The position numbers and the translations under genes were made by a program. Below, one piece after another: positions 5,707-12,877 of a stretch of DNA of 12,877 bases (position 1 is its first letter; every line of letters starts with the position of its first letter). The notes beneath the pieces were generated by a model that was not told the origin of the DNA, did not search any database, and was given only the letters and a program-made list of their open reading frames with translations. The stretch is from Cognatazoarcus sp050305135 (lineage in GTDB: Bacteria > Pseudomonadota > Gammaproteobacteria > Burkholderiales > Rhodocyclaceae). The DNA lies in assembly GCA_050305135.1 (NCBI GenBank), contig JBNLET010000220.1, forward strand, positions 1 to 12,877, read 5' to 3'.

Positions 5707-7390
5707 TGTCCACAACCTCGTCTACAGCGATTCGCTCCACTTCGCCGCCGGCCCTGGCGTTGTACTCGACCACACCCTCCTTCAGGCCTCGCTCGCCGAG
5801 CGTCAGCCGGTGCGGCACGCCGATCAGTTCCCAGTCGGCGAACATCACGCCGGGCCGCTCGCCGCGATCGTCGAGGATGACGTCGACGCCGCGCTCGGCC
5901 AGGGCCTGGTAGATCGCCACGGCCTTGGCCCGCACCTCTTCCGACTTGGCCCAGCCCACCGGGCAGACCACGAGTGCGAACGGTGCGATGGCTGTTGGCC
6001 AGATGATGCCGCGTTCGTCCCAGTTCTGCTCGATGGCCGCGCCCAGGATGCGCGATACGCCGATGCCGTAGCACCCCATCTCCATCACCTGTTCGCGGCC
6101 GTTCTCGTCGAGAAAGCGGCAGCCGAGCGCTTCCGAGTACTTGCTCCGCAGCTGGAAGATGTGCCCCACCTCGATGCCGCGGCAGATCTGCAGGCTGCCC
6201 TTTCCGTCCGGCGACGAGTCGCCGGCCACGACCTTGCGGAGGTCCGCCACTTCCGGTTCGGGAAAATCGCGCCCGATGTTCGCGCCGGTCAGGTGGAAGT
6301 CCGTTTCGTTGGCGCCGACGACGAAATCCGCCATCGCGGTAACGCAACGATCCATCACGACGCGGCCGGGATAGCCGACCGGCCCGAGCGAACCCGGCTC
6401 GGCGCCGAAGGCCGCGGCGATCGCCGCCGGCGCGGCGAAGCCCAGCGGAGCGCGGATGCCGGGGAGATTCTGGGCCTTGATCTCGTTCAACTGGTGGTCG
6501 CCGCGCAGCAGCATCAGCACCGGCGCACCATCGTCCGCTTCCACCACCACCGCCTTGACCGTCGACTCGACCGGGATCTTCAGGAACGCCGCCAATTCCT
6601 CGATCGTGCGCACCCCCGGCGTATGCACCTTCTCGAGCGCGGCAGCCGGCGGCGGCCGCTCGCCGGCCGGCATCACGGCCTCGGCGAGCTCGACGTTGGC
6701 CGCGTAATTCGATTCGGGGCAGAACGCGATGTCGTCCTCGCCGGTTTCCGCGATGACGTGGAATTCGTGCGAGCCGGTACCGCCGATCGAGCCGGTGTCG
6801 GCCGCCACCGCGCGGAACTCCAGCCCAAGGCGCGAGAAAATGCGCACATAGGTGTCGTACATGTTGCGATATTCACGCTGCAGGTCGTCGAAGTCGGCAT
6901 GGAAGGAGTAGCCGTCCTTCATCGTGAATTCGCGCCCCCGCATGATGCCGAAGCGCGGCCGGATCTCGTCGCGGAACTTGGTCTGGATCTGGTAGAAGTG
7001 CTTCGGCAACTGGCGGTAGCTGCGCAGTTCCCGTCGCGCCACGTCGCTGATCACCTCCTCGTGCGTCGGCCCGATCACGAAGTCGCGGTCGTGGCGGTCC
7101 TTGAAGCGCAGCAGCTCGGGGCCGTAGAAATCCCAGCGGCCGGACTCCTGCCACAATTCGGCCGGCTGCACCGCCGGCATCAGCACTTCGATCGCACCGG
7201 CCCGGTTCATCTCTTCGCGTACCACGTTCTCGACCTTGCGCAAGGACCTCAGTCCCATCGGCATCCAGGTGTAGATGCCGGCCGCCACCTTGCGAATCAG
7301 GCCGGCTCGCAGCATCAGCTTCTGACTGATGACTTCGGCGTCGGAAGGGGCTTCCTTCAATGTCGAGATGAAGAATTGCGAAGCGCGCAT
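5687..7390 (-). CDS. proS: prolyl-tRNA synthetase (ProRS, bacterial type with editing domain)
   Basis: Charges tRNA-Pro and hydrolyses mischarged Ala-tRNA-Pro. The 567-residue class II enzyme has the bacterial layout. An N-terminal catalytic half holds FRDEIRPRFG and the REFTMKDGYSF stretch of motif 2 (about residues 138-163). The INS (YbaK-like) editing insertion lies at about 225-400, with its key lysine at K279, the same number as in E. coli. Motif 3 (GCYGIGVSRILGA) is at about 437-449, followed by the C-terminal anticodon-binding domain. The length is normal and no motif is missing. The ATG at 7390 gives the family's MRASQFFISTLKEAP start; the ribosome site is weak (GGAA). It is divergent from rppH across 137 bases, where a -10-like TAGAAT exists on the minus strand without a good -35. 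The transglycosylase gene overlaps its end and is probably co-transcribed. Confidence 0.97.
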   Translation of the reverse strand: MRASQFFISTLKEAPSDAEVISQKLMLRAGLIRKVAAGIYTWMPMGLRSLRKVENVVREEMNRAGAIEVLMPAVQPAELWQESGRWDFYGPELLRFKDRHDRDFVIGPTHEEVISDVARRELRSYRQLPKHFYQIQTKFRDEIRPRFGIMRGREFTMKDGYSFHADFDDLQREYRNMYDTYVRIFSRLGLEFRAVAADTGSIGGTGSHEFHVIAETGEDDIAFCPESNYAANVELAEAVMPAGERPPPAAALEKVHTPGVRTIEELAAFLKIPVESTVKAVVVEADDGAPVLMLLRGDHQLNEIKAQNLPGIRAPLGFAAPAAIAAAFGAEPGSLGPVGYPGRVVMDRCVTAMADFVVGANETDFHLTGANIGRDFPEPEVADLRKVVAGDSSPDGKGSLQICRGIEVGHIFQLRSKYSEALGCRFLDENGREQVMEMGCYGIGVSRILGAAIEQNWDERGIIWPTAIAPFALVVCPVGWAKSEEVRAKAVAIYQALAERGVDVILDDRGERPGVMFADWELIGVPHRLTLGERGLKEGVVEYNARAGGEVERIAVDEVVDSVLQKL

Positions 7391-7527
7391 TGAACGTTCC
7401 AGGTTGGCGATGTCGAATCCCTTGATTCTAGCGGGATTGGCGCGTTCGCGGTTTCCTTGCAGTTCCTTTCAATTGCCCGGGAAGTGTGAAAGAATCCTTG
7501 CTAATCCATGCATTTAGAGGTTTGGCA

Positions 7528-8052
7528 ATGCTCGACCGTGAAGGCTATCGCCCGAACGTCGGCATCATCCTGGTCAATGCGCGCAACGAGGTCTTCTGGG
7601 GCAAGCGGATACGTGAACACTCCTGGCAATTCCCGCAAGGTGGCATCAAGCACGGGGAAAACCCCGAGCAGGCGATGTATCGGGAGTTGTTCGAGGAGGT
7701 CGGACTTCGCCCCGAGCACGTGAAGATCATCGGTCGCACGCGCGGCTGGTTGAGGTACGACGTTCCGAAGAACTGGATCAAGCGGGAGTGGCGCAATACC
7801 TACCGGGGTCAGAAGCAGATCTGGTTTCTGCTCCGTCTGGTCGGGCGCGACACGGACGTGTCGCTCAGAGCAAGTTCGCACCCCGAATTCGATGCCTGGC
7901 GCTGGAGCGAGTACTGGGTACCGCTTGAGGCCGTGATCGAATTCAAGCGCGACGTCTATCAGCGTGCGCTGAACGAGTTGTCCCGTTTGCTCTTCCGGGA
8001 TCGCCTGCGGGAGAAGCCTGCGGCCTACCGCGACAACAGCGTGGCAGGCTGA
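7528..8052 (+). CDS. rppH: RNA pyrophosphohydrolase RppH (Nudix)
   Basis: Removes pyrophosphate from 5'-triphosphate ends of mRNA, which opens RNase E-dependent decay. The 174-residue protein has the N-terminus MLDREGYRPNVGI typical of RppH. A complete Nudix box at residues 38-60 includes G38, E44, R52-E53, E56-E57 and G59. The region HSWQFPQGGI just before the box is also an RppH signature. It separates RppH from MutT and ADP-sugar Nudix enzymes. The ATG at 7528 is chosen over an in-frame start at 7486, because AGAGG sits seven bases before it and homologues begin here. A 6-base-pair hairpin without a U-tract (8089-8103) lies between it and the CBS-domain gene. The gene is divergent from proS. 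Confidence 0.95.
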   Translation: MLDREGYRPNVGIILVNARNEVFWGKRIREHSWQFPQGGIKHGENPEQAMYRELFEEVGLRPEHVKIIGRTRGWLRYDVPKNWIKREWRNTYRGQKQIWFLLRLVGRDTDVSLRASSHPEFDAWRWSEYWVPLEAVIEFKRDVYQRALNELSRLLFRDRLREKPAAYRDNSVAG

Positions 8053-8132
8053 TCATCCGCTCCCGCCCGTCCCGGCACTTTTCGGATTCCGGCCACCGGC
8101 CGGCCTGACACTACGAAAGAAGGGAGGGCGCA

Positions 8133-8726
8133 ATGGAAAGACACAACTATCTGCCGCTCAAGCAGGCAACGATCGGCGATACCCGCTGCGAAGTGGCGGA
8201 CGCCGGCAGAACGCGTCGCGTCAAAGCGACCTCTCCGGCGGTCGACGTGATGACCGACCTGCGACTGGTCGCCGCTGCCACCATCGAGCCGGACACGCTG
8301 CTGCCCGAGGCCAACCAGGCGATGGTGCTGCGCGGCGTACGTTCGCTGTTCGTGGTGGATGGCGAGCGCACGATGCTGGGCCTGATCACTGCCACCGACC
8401 TGCTGGGCGAAAAGCCGATACAGCTTGCCGCCCAGCGCGGCACGGTGCCGGCGGAGCTCAGCGTGCGCGACGTGATGACGCCGCGCGACCGGGTCGAAGC
8501 GCTCGAGATCGACGACGTGGTGCGGGCCGAGGTGGGCCACATCGTCGCCACGCTGGCACGTGCCGGACGGCAGCACATGCTGGTCATCCAGCACGAATCG
8601 GGCAACCGCATTTCGGTGCGGGGCCTGTTCTCCGCCTCGCAGATCGCGCGCCAGCTCGGCATCGCGATGCCGGCCGGCACCATCGCTTCCACCTTTGCCG
8701 AGATCGAGGCCGCGCTGGCGGCCTGA
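8133..8726 (+). CDS. stand-alone protein with two CBS domains
   Basis: A 197-residue cytoplasmic protein. The first CBS domain lies at about residues 37-95 (VDVMTDL, then ANQAMVLRGVRSLFVVDGERTMLGLITATDLLG). The second lies at about 108-175 (SVRDVMTPRD, then HIVATLARAGRQHMLVIQ and RGLFSASQIARQLG). Paired CBS domains usually form a Bateman module that binds adenine nucleotides (AMP, ATP, SAM or c-di-AMP) and senses energy state. No catalytic, DNA-binding or membrane domain is attached, so the partner is unknown. GGGAGG stands five bases before the ATG, a very good ribosome site that suggests substantial expression. It lies 80 bases after rppH and may share its transcript. A GC-rich hairpin follows. 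Confidence 0.88.
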   Translation: MERHNYLPLKQATIGDTRCEVADAGRTRRVKATSPAVDVMTDLRLVAAATIEPDTLLPEANQAMVLRGVRSLFVVDGERTMLGLITATDLLGEKPIQLAAQRGTVPAELSVRDVMTPRDRVEALEIDDVVRAEVGHIVATLARAGRQHMLVIQHESGNRISVRGLFSASQIARQLGIAMPAGTIASTFAEIEAALAA

Positions 8727-8747
8727 GCGGCGCATCGCGGGCGCGCC

Positions 8748-8777
8748 CCACGGCCGGCTGCGCAGGCCGGCCGTTGG
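8748..8777 (+). terminator. GC-rich hairpin after the CBS gene
   Basis: Perfect 9-base-pair stem (8750-8758 with 8766-8774), a 7-base loop and two further pairs beyond one mismatch. It lies between the CBS gene and the lipoprotein gene. It is terminator-like in strength, but no U-run follows, so it may be an attenuator, an mRNA-stabilising element or a chance GC palindrome. Confidence 0.35.
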
Positions 8778-8813
8778 CGGTATCCTGTGCCACATTTCAG
8801 GATCCCGCCCCCG

Positions 8814-9314
8814 ATGTCGCCTCGACACTCCCTGCCGGCGCTGCTGGCTGCGCTGCTCGCCGCCTGCGCCCATACGCCGCCGACCGAGCCGGTGAGACTG
8901 CCGTTGCCCGCCTATCCGGCCGACGCGGCGCTGCTCGAATTCTCCGTCAGCGAGCGCAACGACAACCGCTTCCTGATCGACGAAACGAGCCTCGACGTGG
9001 ACCCGGACCGCGACGTCCAGTACTCGCTGGTGGTCGAGGCGCCGAGCGGCGCCCGCACCGTGACGCGCGAAGCGATCCGCTGCCAGAGCGCCGAATACCG
9101 CATCCTGGCGATCGGACGACGCGACCGAAGCTGGTCCGAGATCGCCGAACCGGCCTGGCGGCGCATCGAGGAGGCGGGTTTGAACCGCCAGCGGGCAGCG
9201 CTGGCCCTGCAGTACTTCTGCGAAGGGCCGGCCAGCGTCATCGACCGAGAGGCGGCGCTGCACAATCTTCGCAATTCCGATCGACTGCGCCAAGGAGTCA
9301 CTTCGCCACCATGA
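8814..9314 (+). CDS. CNP1-like family lipoprotein, function unknown
   Basis: A 166-residue protein. Its N-terminus is a lipoprotein signal peptide: a basic start, the hydrophobic stretch LPALLAALLAA, and the lipobox LAAC with the acylated cysteine C18. Position +2 is alanine, not aspartate, so transport to the outer membrane is expected. The rest matches, in wording and length, the CNP1-like proteins common in betaproteobacteria, which have no assigned activity. Recognisable parts are ALLEFSVSERNDNRFLID, RYVLRS-like beta segments and a C-terminal AALALQYFC. Start: ATG 8814 is preferred over GTG 8787 because it directly precedes the signal peptide. Its stop overlaps the coq7 start as ATGA, so the two genes are translationally coupled. 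A -10-like TATCCT occurs at 8781-8786, too weak to rely on. Confidence 0.8.
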   Translation: MSPRHSLPALLAALLAACAHTPPTEPVRLPLPAYPADAALLEFSVSERNDNRFLIDETSLDVDPDRDVQYSLVVEAPSGARTVTREAIRCQSAEYRILAIGRRDRSWSEIAEPAWRRIEEAGLNRQRAALALQYFCEGPASVIDREAALHNLRNSDRLRQGVTSPP

Positions 9315-9931
9315 TCGACAAGCTCATCATCCAGTTCGACAAGGGTCTGCGCACGCTCTTCGGCGATCCGGCCTCGATCCGTCCGGTACCGGGGGCGGAG
9401 CTGCCGGAGGCCGAATTGAGCGATCAGGAGCGGCGCCACGCCGCCGGCCTGATGCGGGTCAACCACTGCGGCGAGATCTGCGCCCAGGCGCTCTACCAGG
9501 GTCAGGCACTGCTGTCGCGCGACGACGGCGTGCGCGAGTCGCTGATGCAGGCCGCCCACGAAGAGACTGAGCACCTGGCCTGGACCGAAAGGCGGATCGG
9601 CGAACTGGGCGGCCGCAAGAGCCTGCTCAATCCGCTCTGGTACGCCGGTTCGCTCGGCCTCGGCCTGGTGGCCGCCCGACTCGGCGAGCGGGTCAATCTC
9701 GGCTTCCTGGCCGAGACCGAGCGGCAGGTCGAGCAGCACCTGACGGACCACCTGCAGCGGCTGCCCGACAGCGACCGGCGTTCGCGCGCCATCGTCGAAC
9801 AGATGCGCACGGACGAGGCCGCCCACGCCCGCACCGCGGTGCAGCTCGGTGCGGCCGAATTTCCGGCACCGGTACGCACGGCGATGAAGCTCGCCTCGCG
9901 GATCATGACGCGAACCGCCTACTGGGTCTGA
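9311..9931 (+). CDS. coq7: demethoxyubiquinone (DMQ) hydroxylase Coq7
   Basis: Hydroxylates 2-polyprenyl-3-methyl-6-methoxy-benzoquinone, the next-to-last step of ubiquinone synthesis, using O2 and a di-iron centre at the inner membrane. The 206-residue protein carries the expected ferritin-like ligands: E55 in NHCGE, E85 and H88 in EETEH, E137 in the AETERQ segment, and E169 and H172 in DEAAH. Hydrophobic helical surfaces (about 108-122) fit interfacial membrane binding. E. coli uses the flavin enzyme UbiF for this step; many betaproteobacteria use Coq7. The ATG at 9311 overlaps the stop of the lipoprotein gene by four bases (ATGA), so re-initiation is likely and no separate ribosome site is needed. 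It is followed by parE after 88 bases with a candidate promoter between. Confidence 0.94.
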   Translation: MIDKLIIQFDKGLRTLFGDPASIRPVPGAELPEAELSDQERRHAAGLMRVNHCGEICAQALYQGQALLSRDDGVRESLMQAAHEETEHLAWTERRIGELGGRKSLLNPLWYAGSLGLGLVAARLGERVNLGFLAETERQVEQHLTDHLQRLPDSDRRSRAIVEQMRTDEAAHARTAVQLGAAEFPAPVRTAMKLASRIMTRTAYWV

Positions 9932-9944
9932 GCGACCGGCCGCG

Positions 9945-9974
9945 CAGACAGCGCGGAACGAAAGCCGCTATCCT
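9945..9974 (+). promoter_or_regulatory. weak candidate promoter for parE-parC
   Basis: -35-like CAGACA (9945-9950, four of six), an 18-base spacer and -10 TATCCT (9969-9974, four of six). A perfect 12-base palindrome, CTCGGCGCCGAG, at 9980-9991 lies just where transcription would begin and could be an operator or leader hairpin. Read-through from coq7 is equally possible. Confidence 0.3.
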
Positions 9975-10019
9975 TGCGCCTCGGCGCCGAGCCGAGCCCC
10001 CAATCCAGCGTTCCGAGCC

Positions 10020-11993
10020 ATGGCCAGCAAGCAATACGACGAATCCTCGTTCCGGGTCCTGAAGGGCCTGGAACCGGTGCGCGAACGGCCGGGGATGTAC
10101 ACCCGCACCGACTCGCCCGCCCACGTCATCCAGGAAGTCATCGACAACGCCGCCGACGAGGCCCTGGCCGGCTCGGCAAAGAAGATCCACGTCACGCTGC
10201 ACCTGGACGGCTCGGTCACGGTAGCCGACGACGGCCGCGGCATCCCGATCGGACTGCACCCGGAGGAACGGGTCCCGGTCGTCGTGCTGGCCTATACCCG
10301 GCTGCACGCCGGCGGCAAGTTCGACAAGCGCCAGGGCAACGCCGCCTACGCGTTCTCCGGCGGCCTGCACGGCGTCGGCGTGGCGGTCACCAACGCGCTG
10401 TCCACCCGCATCGAGGTCGAGGTGCGGCGCGAAGGCCGCATCCACCGCATCGACTTCTCCCACGGCGGCGAACAGATCAGCACGCTGCGCGACGAGGGCG
10501 GCTGCGGCCGGCAGAGCGGCACCCGGGTGCGGGTGTGGCCCGATCCGAAGTACTTCGACCACCCGCGCGTGCCCCAGCACGAACTGGAGCGCCTGCTGCG
10601 CTCGAAGGCGGTACTGCTGGCCGGCGTCTCGGTGCGGCTCGACATCGAGCAGGCCGAGGGGCCGCCGCTCTCCAAGAGCTGGAGCTATCCGGATGGATTG
10701 GCCGGCTACCTCGGCGAAGCCGCCGGCGAGCAGAGCGCGGTCGCGCCGATCTACACCGGCGAGAAGTACGCCGACGCCGAGGATGCGAGCTTCGCCGACG
10801 GCGAGGGGGCGGCCTGGGCGCTGGGCTGGTTCGAGCAGCCGGTGGCGAGCGAATCCTACGTCAATCTGATCCCGACCGTCGCCGGCGGCACCCACGAGTC
10901 GGGCCTGAAGGCCGGCGTGTTCGACGCCGTCAAGAGCTTCGTCGAGCACCACGCGCTGCTGCCGCGCGGCGTCAAGCTGCAGCAGGACGACGTCTGCGGC
11001 CGCATGAGCTTCGTGCTGTCGGCGCGTCTGCTCGATCCGCAGTTCCAGGGCCAGGTTAAGGAAAAGCTCAACTCCCGCGAGGCGGTCAAGCTGGTCTCGG
11101 GCGTGGTGCGGGACCCGTTCGAGATCTGGCTCAACAACCACGTCGAGGCCGGCAAGGCGATCGCCGAGCAGGCCATCCGCTCGGCCCAGGCGCGGCAGAA
11201 GAATGCCCAGAAGGTCGAGAAGAAGAAGACCTCCGGCGTGGCGGTGCTGCCCGGCAAGCTGTCGGACTGCGAATCCGAGGACATCGCCGACAACGAGCTG
11301 TTCCTGGTCGAGGGCGATTCGGCCGGCGGCTCGGCCAAGATGGCGCGCGACAAGGAGACCCAGGCCATCCTGCCGTTACGCGGCAAGGTGCAGAACGCCT
11401 GGGAAATCGATCCGAACCGGCTGTTCGCGAACACCGAGATCCACGACATCGCGGTGGCGCTGGGCGTGGACGCCCACGCGCCGGGCGACGAACCCGATCT
11501 GTCCGGCTTGCGCTACGGCAAGGTGATCATCATGTCGGACGCCGACGTGGACGGCGCGCACATCCAGACCCTGCTGCTGACGCTGTTCTTCCGCCACTTC
11601 CCGGCGCTGATCGCACGCGGCCACGTCTTCGTCGCCCAGCCGCCGCTGTATCGCATCGACGTGCCGGCACAGGGCAAGAAGCGCCCGGCGCGCCGCCTGT
11701 ACGCGCTCGACGACGGCGAACTGCTGGCGATCCGCGACCGGTTGGCGCAGGAAGGCGTGCGCGAGGCCAGCATCGAGATCGGCCGCTTCAAGGGCCTCGG
11801 CGAGATGAACCCGGATCAGTTGCGCGAGACGACAATGGCGACGGCGACGCGCCGGGTACTGCCGGTGCGCGTGCGCGACGATGCATTCAGCGATACCCAG
11901 CGGATGTTCACACTGCTGATGGGCAAGGGCGAGGCCAGCGCCCGCCGGGCCTGGATGGAGGCCAAGGGCGACAGCGTCGAGGCCGACATCTGA
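10020..11993 (+). CDS. parE: DNA topoisomerase IV subunit B (ATPase)
   Basis: The ATPase half of topoisomerase IV, which with ParC separates linked daughter chromosomes. The 657-residue protein has a GHKL ATPase domain with E39 and N43 (QEVIDNAADEALAG), D71 in DDGRGIP, and the GGLHGVGVAVTNALS loop. A transducer domain follows, then a TOPRIM domain with E431 in EGDSAGGSA and D507/D509/D511 in DADVDG. The C-terminal end carries RFKGLGEMNPDQLRETT. ParE rather than GyrB: the length lacks the large C-terminal insert of proteobacterial GyrB, the start (VLKGLEPVRERPGMYT followed by DSPAHVIQEVIDNAADE) reads like E. coli ParE, and parC follows directly. The ribosome site before the ATG is weak. The toxin ParE is unrelated and excluded by size and domains. 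Confidence 0.97.
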   Translation: MASKQYDESSFRVLKGLEPVRERPGMYTRTDSPAHVIQEVIDNAADEALAGSAKKIHVTLHLDGSVTVADDGRGIPIGLHPEERVPVVVLAYTRLHAGGKFDKRQGNAAYAFSGGLHGVGVAVTNALSTRIEVEVRREGRIHRIDFSHGGEQISTLRDEGGCGRQSGTRVRVWPDPKYFDHPRVPQHELERLLRSKAVLLAGVSVRLDIEQAEGPPLSKSWSYPDGLAGYLGEAAGEQSAVAPIYTGEKYADAEDASFADGEGAAWALGWFEQPVASESYVNLIPTVAGGTHESGLKAGVFDAVKSFVEHHALLPRGVKLQQDDVCGRMSFVLSARLLDPQFQGQVKEKLNSREAVKLVSGVVRDPFEIWLNNHVEAGKAIAEQAIRSAQARQKNAQKVEKKKTSGVAVLPGKLSDCESEDIADNELFLVEGDSAGGSAKMARDKETQAILPLRGKVQNAWEIDPNRLFANTEIHDIAVALGVDAHAPGDEPDLSGLRYGKVIIMSDADVDGAHIQTLLLTLFFRHFPALIARGHVFVAQPPLYRIDVPAQGKKRPARRLYALDDGELLAIRDRLAQEGVREASIEIGRFKGLGEMNPDQLRETTMATATRRVLPVRVRDDAFSDTQRMFTLLMGKGEASARRAWMEAKGDSVEADI

Positions 11994-12055
11994 GCCCGAC
12001 CGCCGCACGCTGATCCGAGCCCCCGAGCACCGCCCCCCGAACGCGACACCCGGAC

Positions 12056-12877
12056 ATGAACGACGACACCCTCGACCTCTTCGCCGATACGCCCGCGCAA
12101 CAGCCGCCCACGCCCCCCGCCCCGCCCACCGAAGGCAACGGCAACGGTGGGGACTATCTGCCTCTCGACCAGTACGCCGAACGCGCCTACCTGAACTACG
12201 CGATGAGCGTCGTGCGCTCGCGCGCGCTGCCGCAGGTCGAGGACGGCATGAAGCCAGTGCAGCGCCGCATCCTGTACGCGATGAACGAGATGCGGCTGTC
12301 GGCCGGCGCCAAGCACGTCAAGTCGGCGCGGGTGGTCGGCGACGTGATCGGCAAGTACCACCCGCACGGCGACAGCTCGGTCTATGACGCGATGGTGCGG
12401 GTGGCGCAGGACTTCTCGCTGCGCTACCCGCTGGTGGACGGCCAGGGCAACTTCGGCTCGCGCGACGGAGACTCGGCGGCGGCAATGCGCTACACGGAGT
12501 GCCGGCTGACGCCAATCGCGGAATTGCTGCTGTCCGAGATCGACCGCGGCACGGTGGACTTCGTGCCCAACTACGACGGCGCCTTCGAGGAACCGCGCCT
12601 GCTGCCGGCGCGGCTGCCGATGGTGCTGCTGAACGGCGCGTCGGGGATCGCGGTCGGCATGGCCACCGAGATTCCTCCGCACAACATGGTCGAGGTGGCG
12701 AGCGCCGCCTGCGAGTTGATCCGCCATCCGGAGACGCCGCTCGAGGCTCTGATGACGCTGTTGCCCGGCCCCGATTTCCCGGGCGGCGGGCAGCTGATTT
12801 CGGGCCCTGAAGCGATCCGCGACGCCTACGCCAGCGGCCGCGGCGGCCTGCGCCTGCGCGCCCGCTGGCGCTTCGAG
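12056..12877 (+). CDS. parC: DNA topoisomerase IV subunit A, 5' part (cut by window end)
   Basis: The DNA-breaking subunit of topoisomerase IV. Only the first 274 codons are present, and the frame is open to the window's last base. A Pro/Gln/Gly-rich N-terminal extension of about 33 residues precedes the conserved YLPLDQYAERAYLNYAMSVV. The winged-helix region contains KPVQRRILYAM, then the quinolone-determining loop HPHGDSSVYDAM with S107, S108 and D111. The catalytic tyrosine is Y146 in AAMRYTECRL. The loop carries no common resistance change. MLLPGPDFPGGG-type sequence near the end fits the tower domain. The gap from parE is 62 bases with no terminator, so the two are one operon. ATG 12056 has only a poor ribosome site, but no better in-frame start is seen. 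ParC rather than GyrA is judged from its place after parE. Confidence 0.94.
   Translation, partial: MNDDTLDLFADTPAQQPPTPPAPPTEGNGNGGDYLPLDQYAERAYLNYAMSVVRSRALPQVEDGMKPVQRRILYAMNEMRLSAGAKHVKSARVVGDVIGKYHPHGDSSVYDAMVRVAQDFSLRYPLVDGQGNFGSRDGDSAAAMRYTECRLTPIAELLLSEIDRGTVDFVPNYDGAFEEPRLLPARLPMVLLNGASGIAVGMATEIPPHNMVEVASAACELIRHPETPLEALMTLLPGPDFPGGGQLISGPEAIRDAYASGRGGLRLRARWRFE

Noticed and set aside
5486..7393. Very long open frame on the plus strand (635 codons) opposite proS
   Set aside because: It is antisense to a complete, motif-bearing proS. Its translation is low-complexity His/Arg/Asp/Val-rich without any recognisable domain, as expected from GC-rich third-position bias.
7391..7527. Divergent promoters for proS and rppH
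   Set aside because: Promoters must exist here, but the -10-like candidates (TAGAAT for proS; AAGAAT or GCTAAT for rppH) lack a proper -35 at 16-18 bases, so none was listed.
8089..8103. CCGGCC-ACC-GGCCGG hairpin between rppH and the CBS gene as a terminator
   Set aside because: Only six pairs with a three-base loop and no U-run; palindromes of this kind are frequent by chance in such GC-rich DNA.
8774..9310. Extended in-frame beginning for Coq7 running through the lipoprotein gene
   Set aside because: The extra N-terminus is Arg/Ala-rich with no homology features. Coq7 proteins begin near MIDKLIIQFD, and the lipoprotein frame has a clean lipobox.
9903..11141. Open frame on the minus strand opposite parE
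   Set aside because: Composition is that of a GC-rich shadow frame; the plus strand encodes an intact ParE here.
1..12877. CRISPR arrays, insertion sequences, phage or defence genes, tRNA genes
   Set aside because: No regularly spaced repeats, transposase motifs, terminal inverted repeats, toxin/defence domains or tRNA T-arm/CCA patterns were seen on either strand.

Overview
The window looks like chromosomal housekeeping DNA from a GC-rich betaproteobacterium, most likely near the Rhodocyclales (Azoarcus/Thauera-like). Three things suggest this: the set and order of genes (tyrS, M23 peptidase, erpA, rpsI-rplM, OsmC, lytic transglycosylase, proS, rppH, CBS protein, CNP1-like lipoprotein, coq7, parE-parC), the Coq7-type ubiquinone hydroxylase, and the protein wording of RpsI and the OsmC protein. 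The taxonomic call comes from recalled family resemblance, not a search. There are no insertion sequences, prophage genes, CRISPR arrays, tRNAs or rRNAs inside the window.

Layout. Positions 1-152 are non-coding. They carry a G-quadruplex motif and sigma70-like promoter elements pointing out of the left edge on the minus strand. tyrS (minus) diverges from an M23 cell-wall endopeptidase (plus). The peptidase ends in a good intrinsic terminator and converges on erpA (minus). Next come rpsI and rplM, an operon read rplM to rpsI on the minus strand. A 385-base gene-free stretch (4220-4604) holds the rplM promoter and a compact unit with its own promoter, about 91 transcribed bases and a very strong terminator. 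This looks like a small RNA. An OsmC-family gene (plus, TTG start) converges tail to tail with a lytic transglycosylase gene (minus) whose start overlaps the end of proS (minus). proS diverges from rppH (plus). From rppH to the right edge all genes are on the plus strand: rppH, a two-CBS-domain protein, a CNP1-like lipoprotein translationally coupled to coq7, parE, and the first 274 codons of parC.

Functional themes. Translation and RNA turnover: TyrRS, ProRS, L13, S9, RppH and the candidate sRNA. Envelope: M23 endopeptidase, lytic transglycosylase and a lipoprotein. Fe-S and respiratory cofactors: ErpA and Coq7. Chromosome decatenation: topoisomerase IV.

The most interesting signal is the candidate sRNA at 4331-4421 (minus). 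Its predicted middle hairpin shows UCCUCCUUU in the loop, a copy of the anti-Shine-Dalgarno end of 16S rRNA. It sits immediately upstream of a ribosomal-protein operon. Folding was done by hand; promoters and terminators are read by eye.
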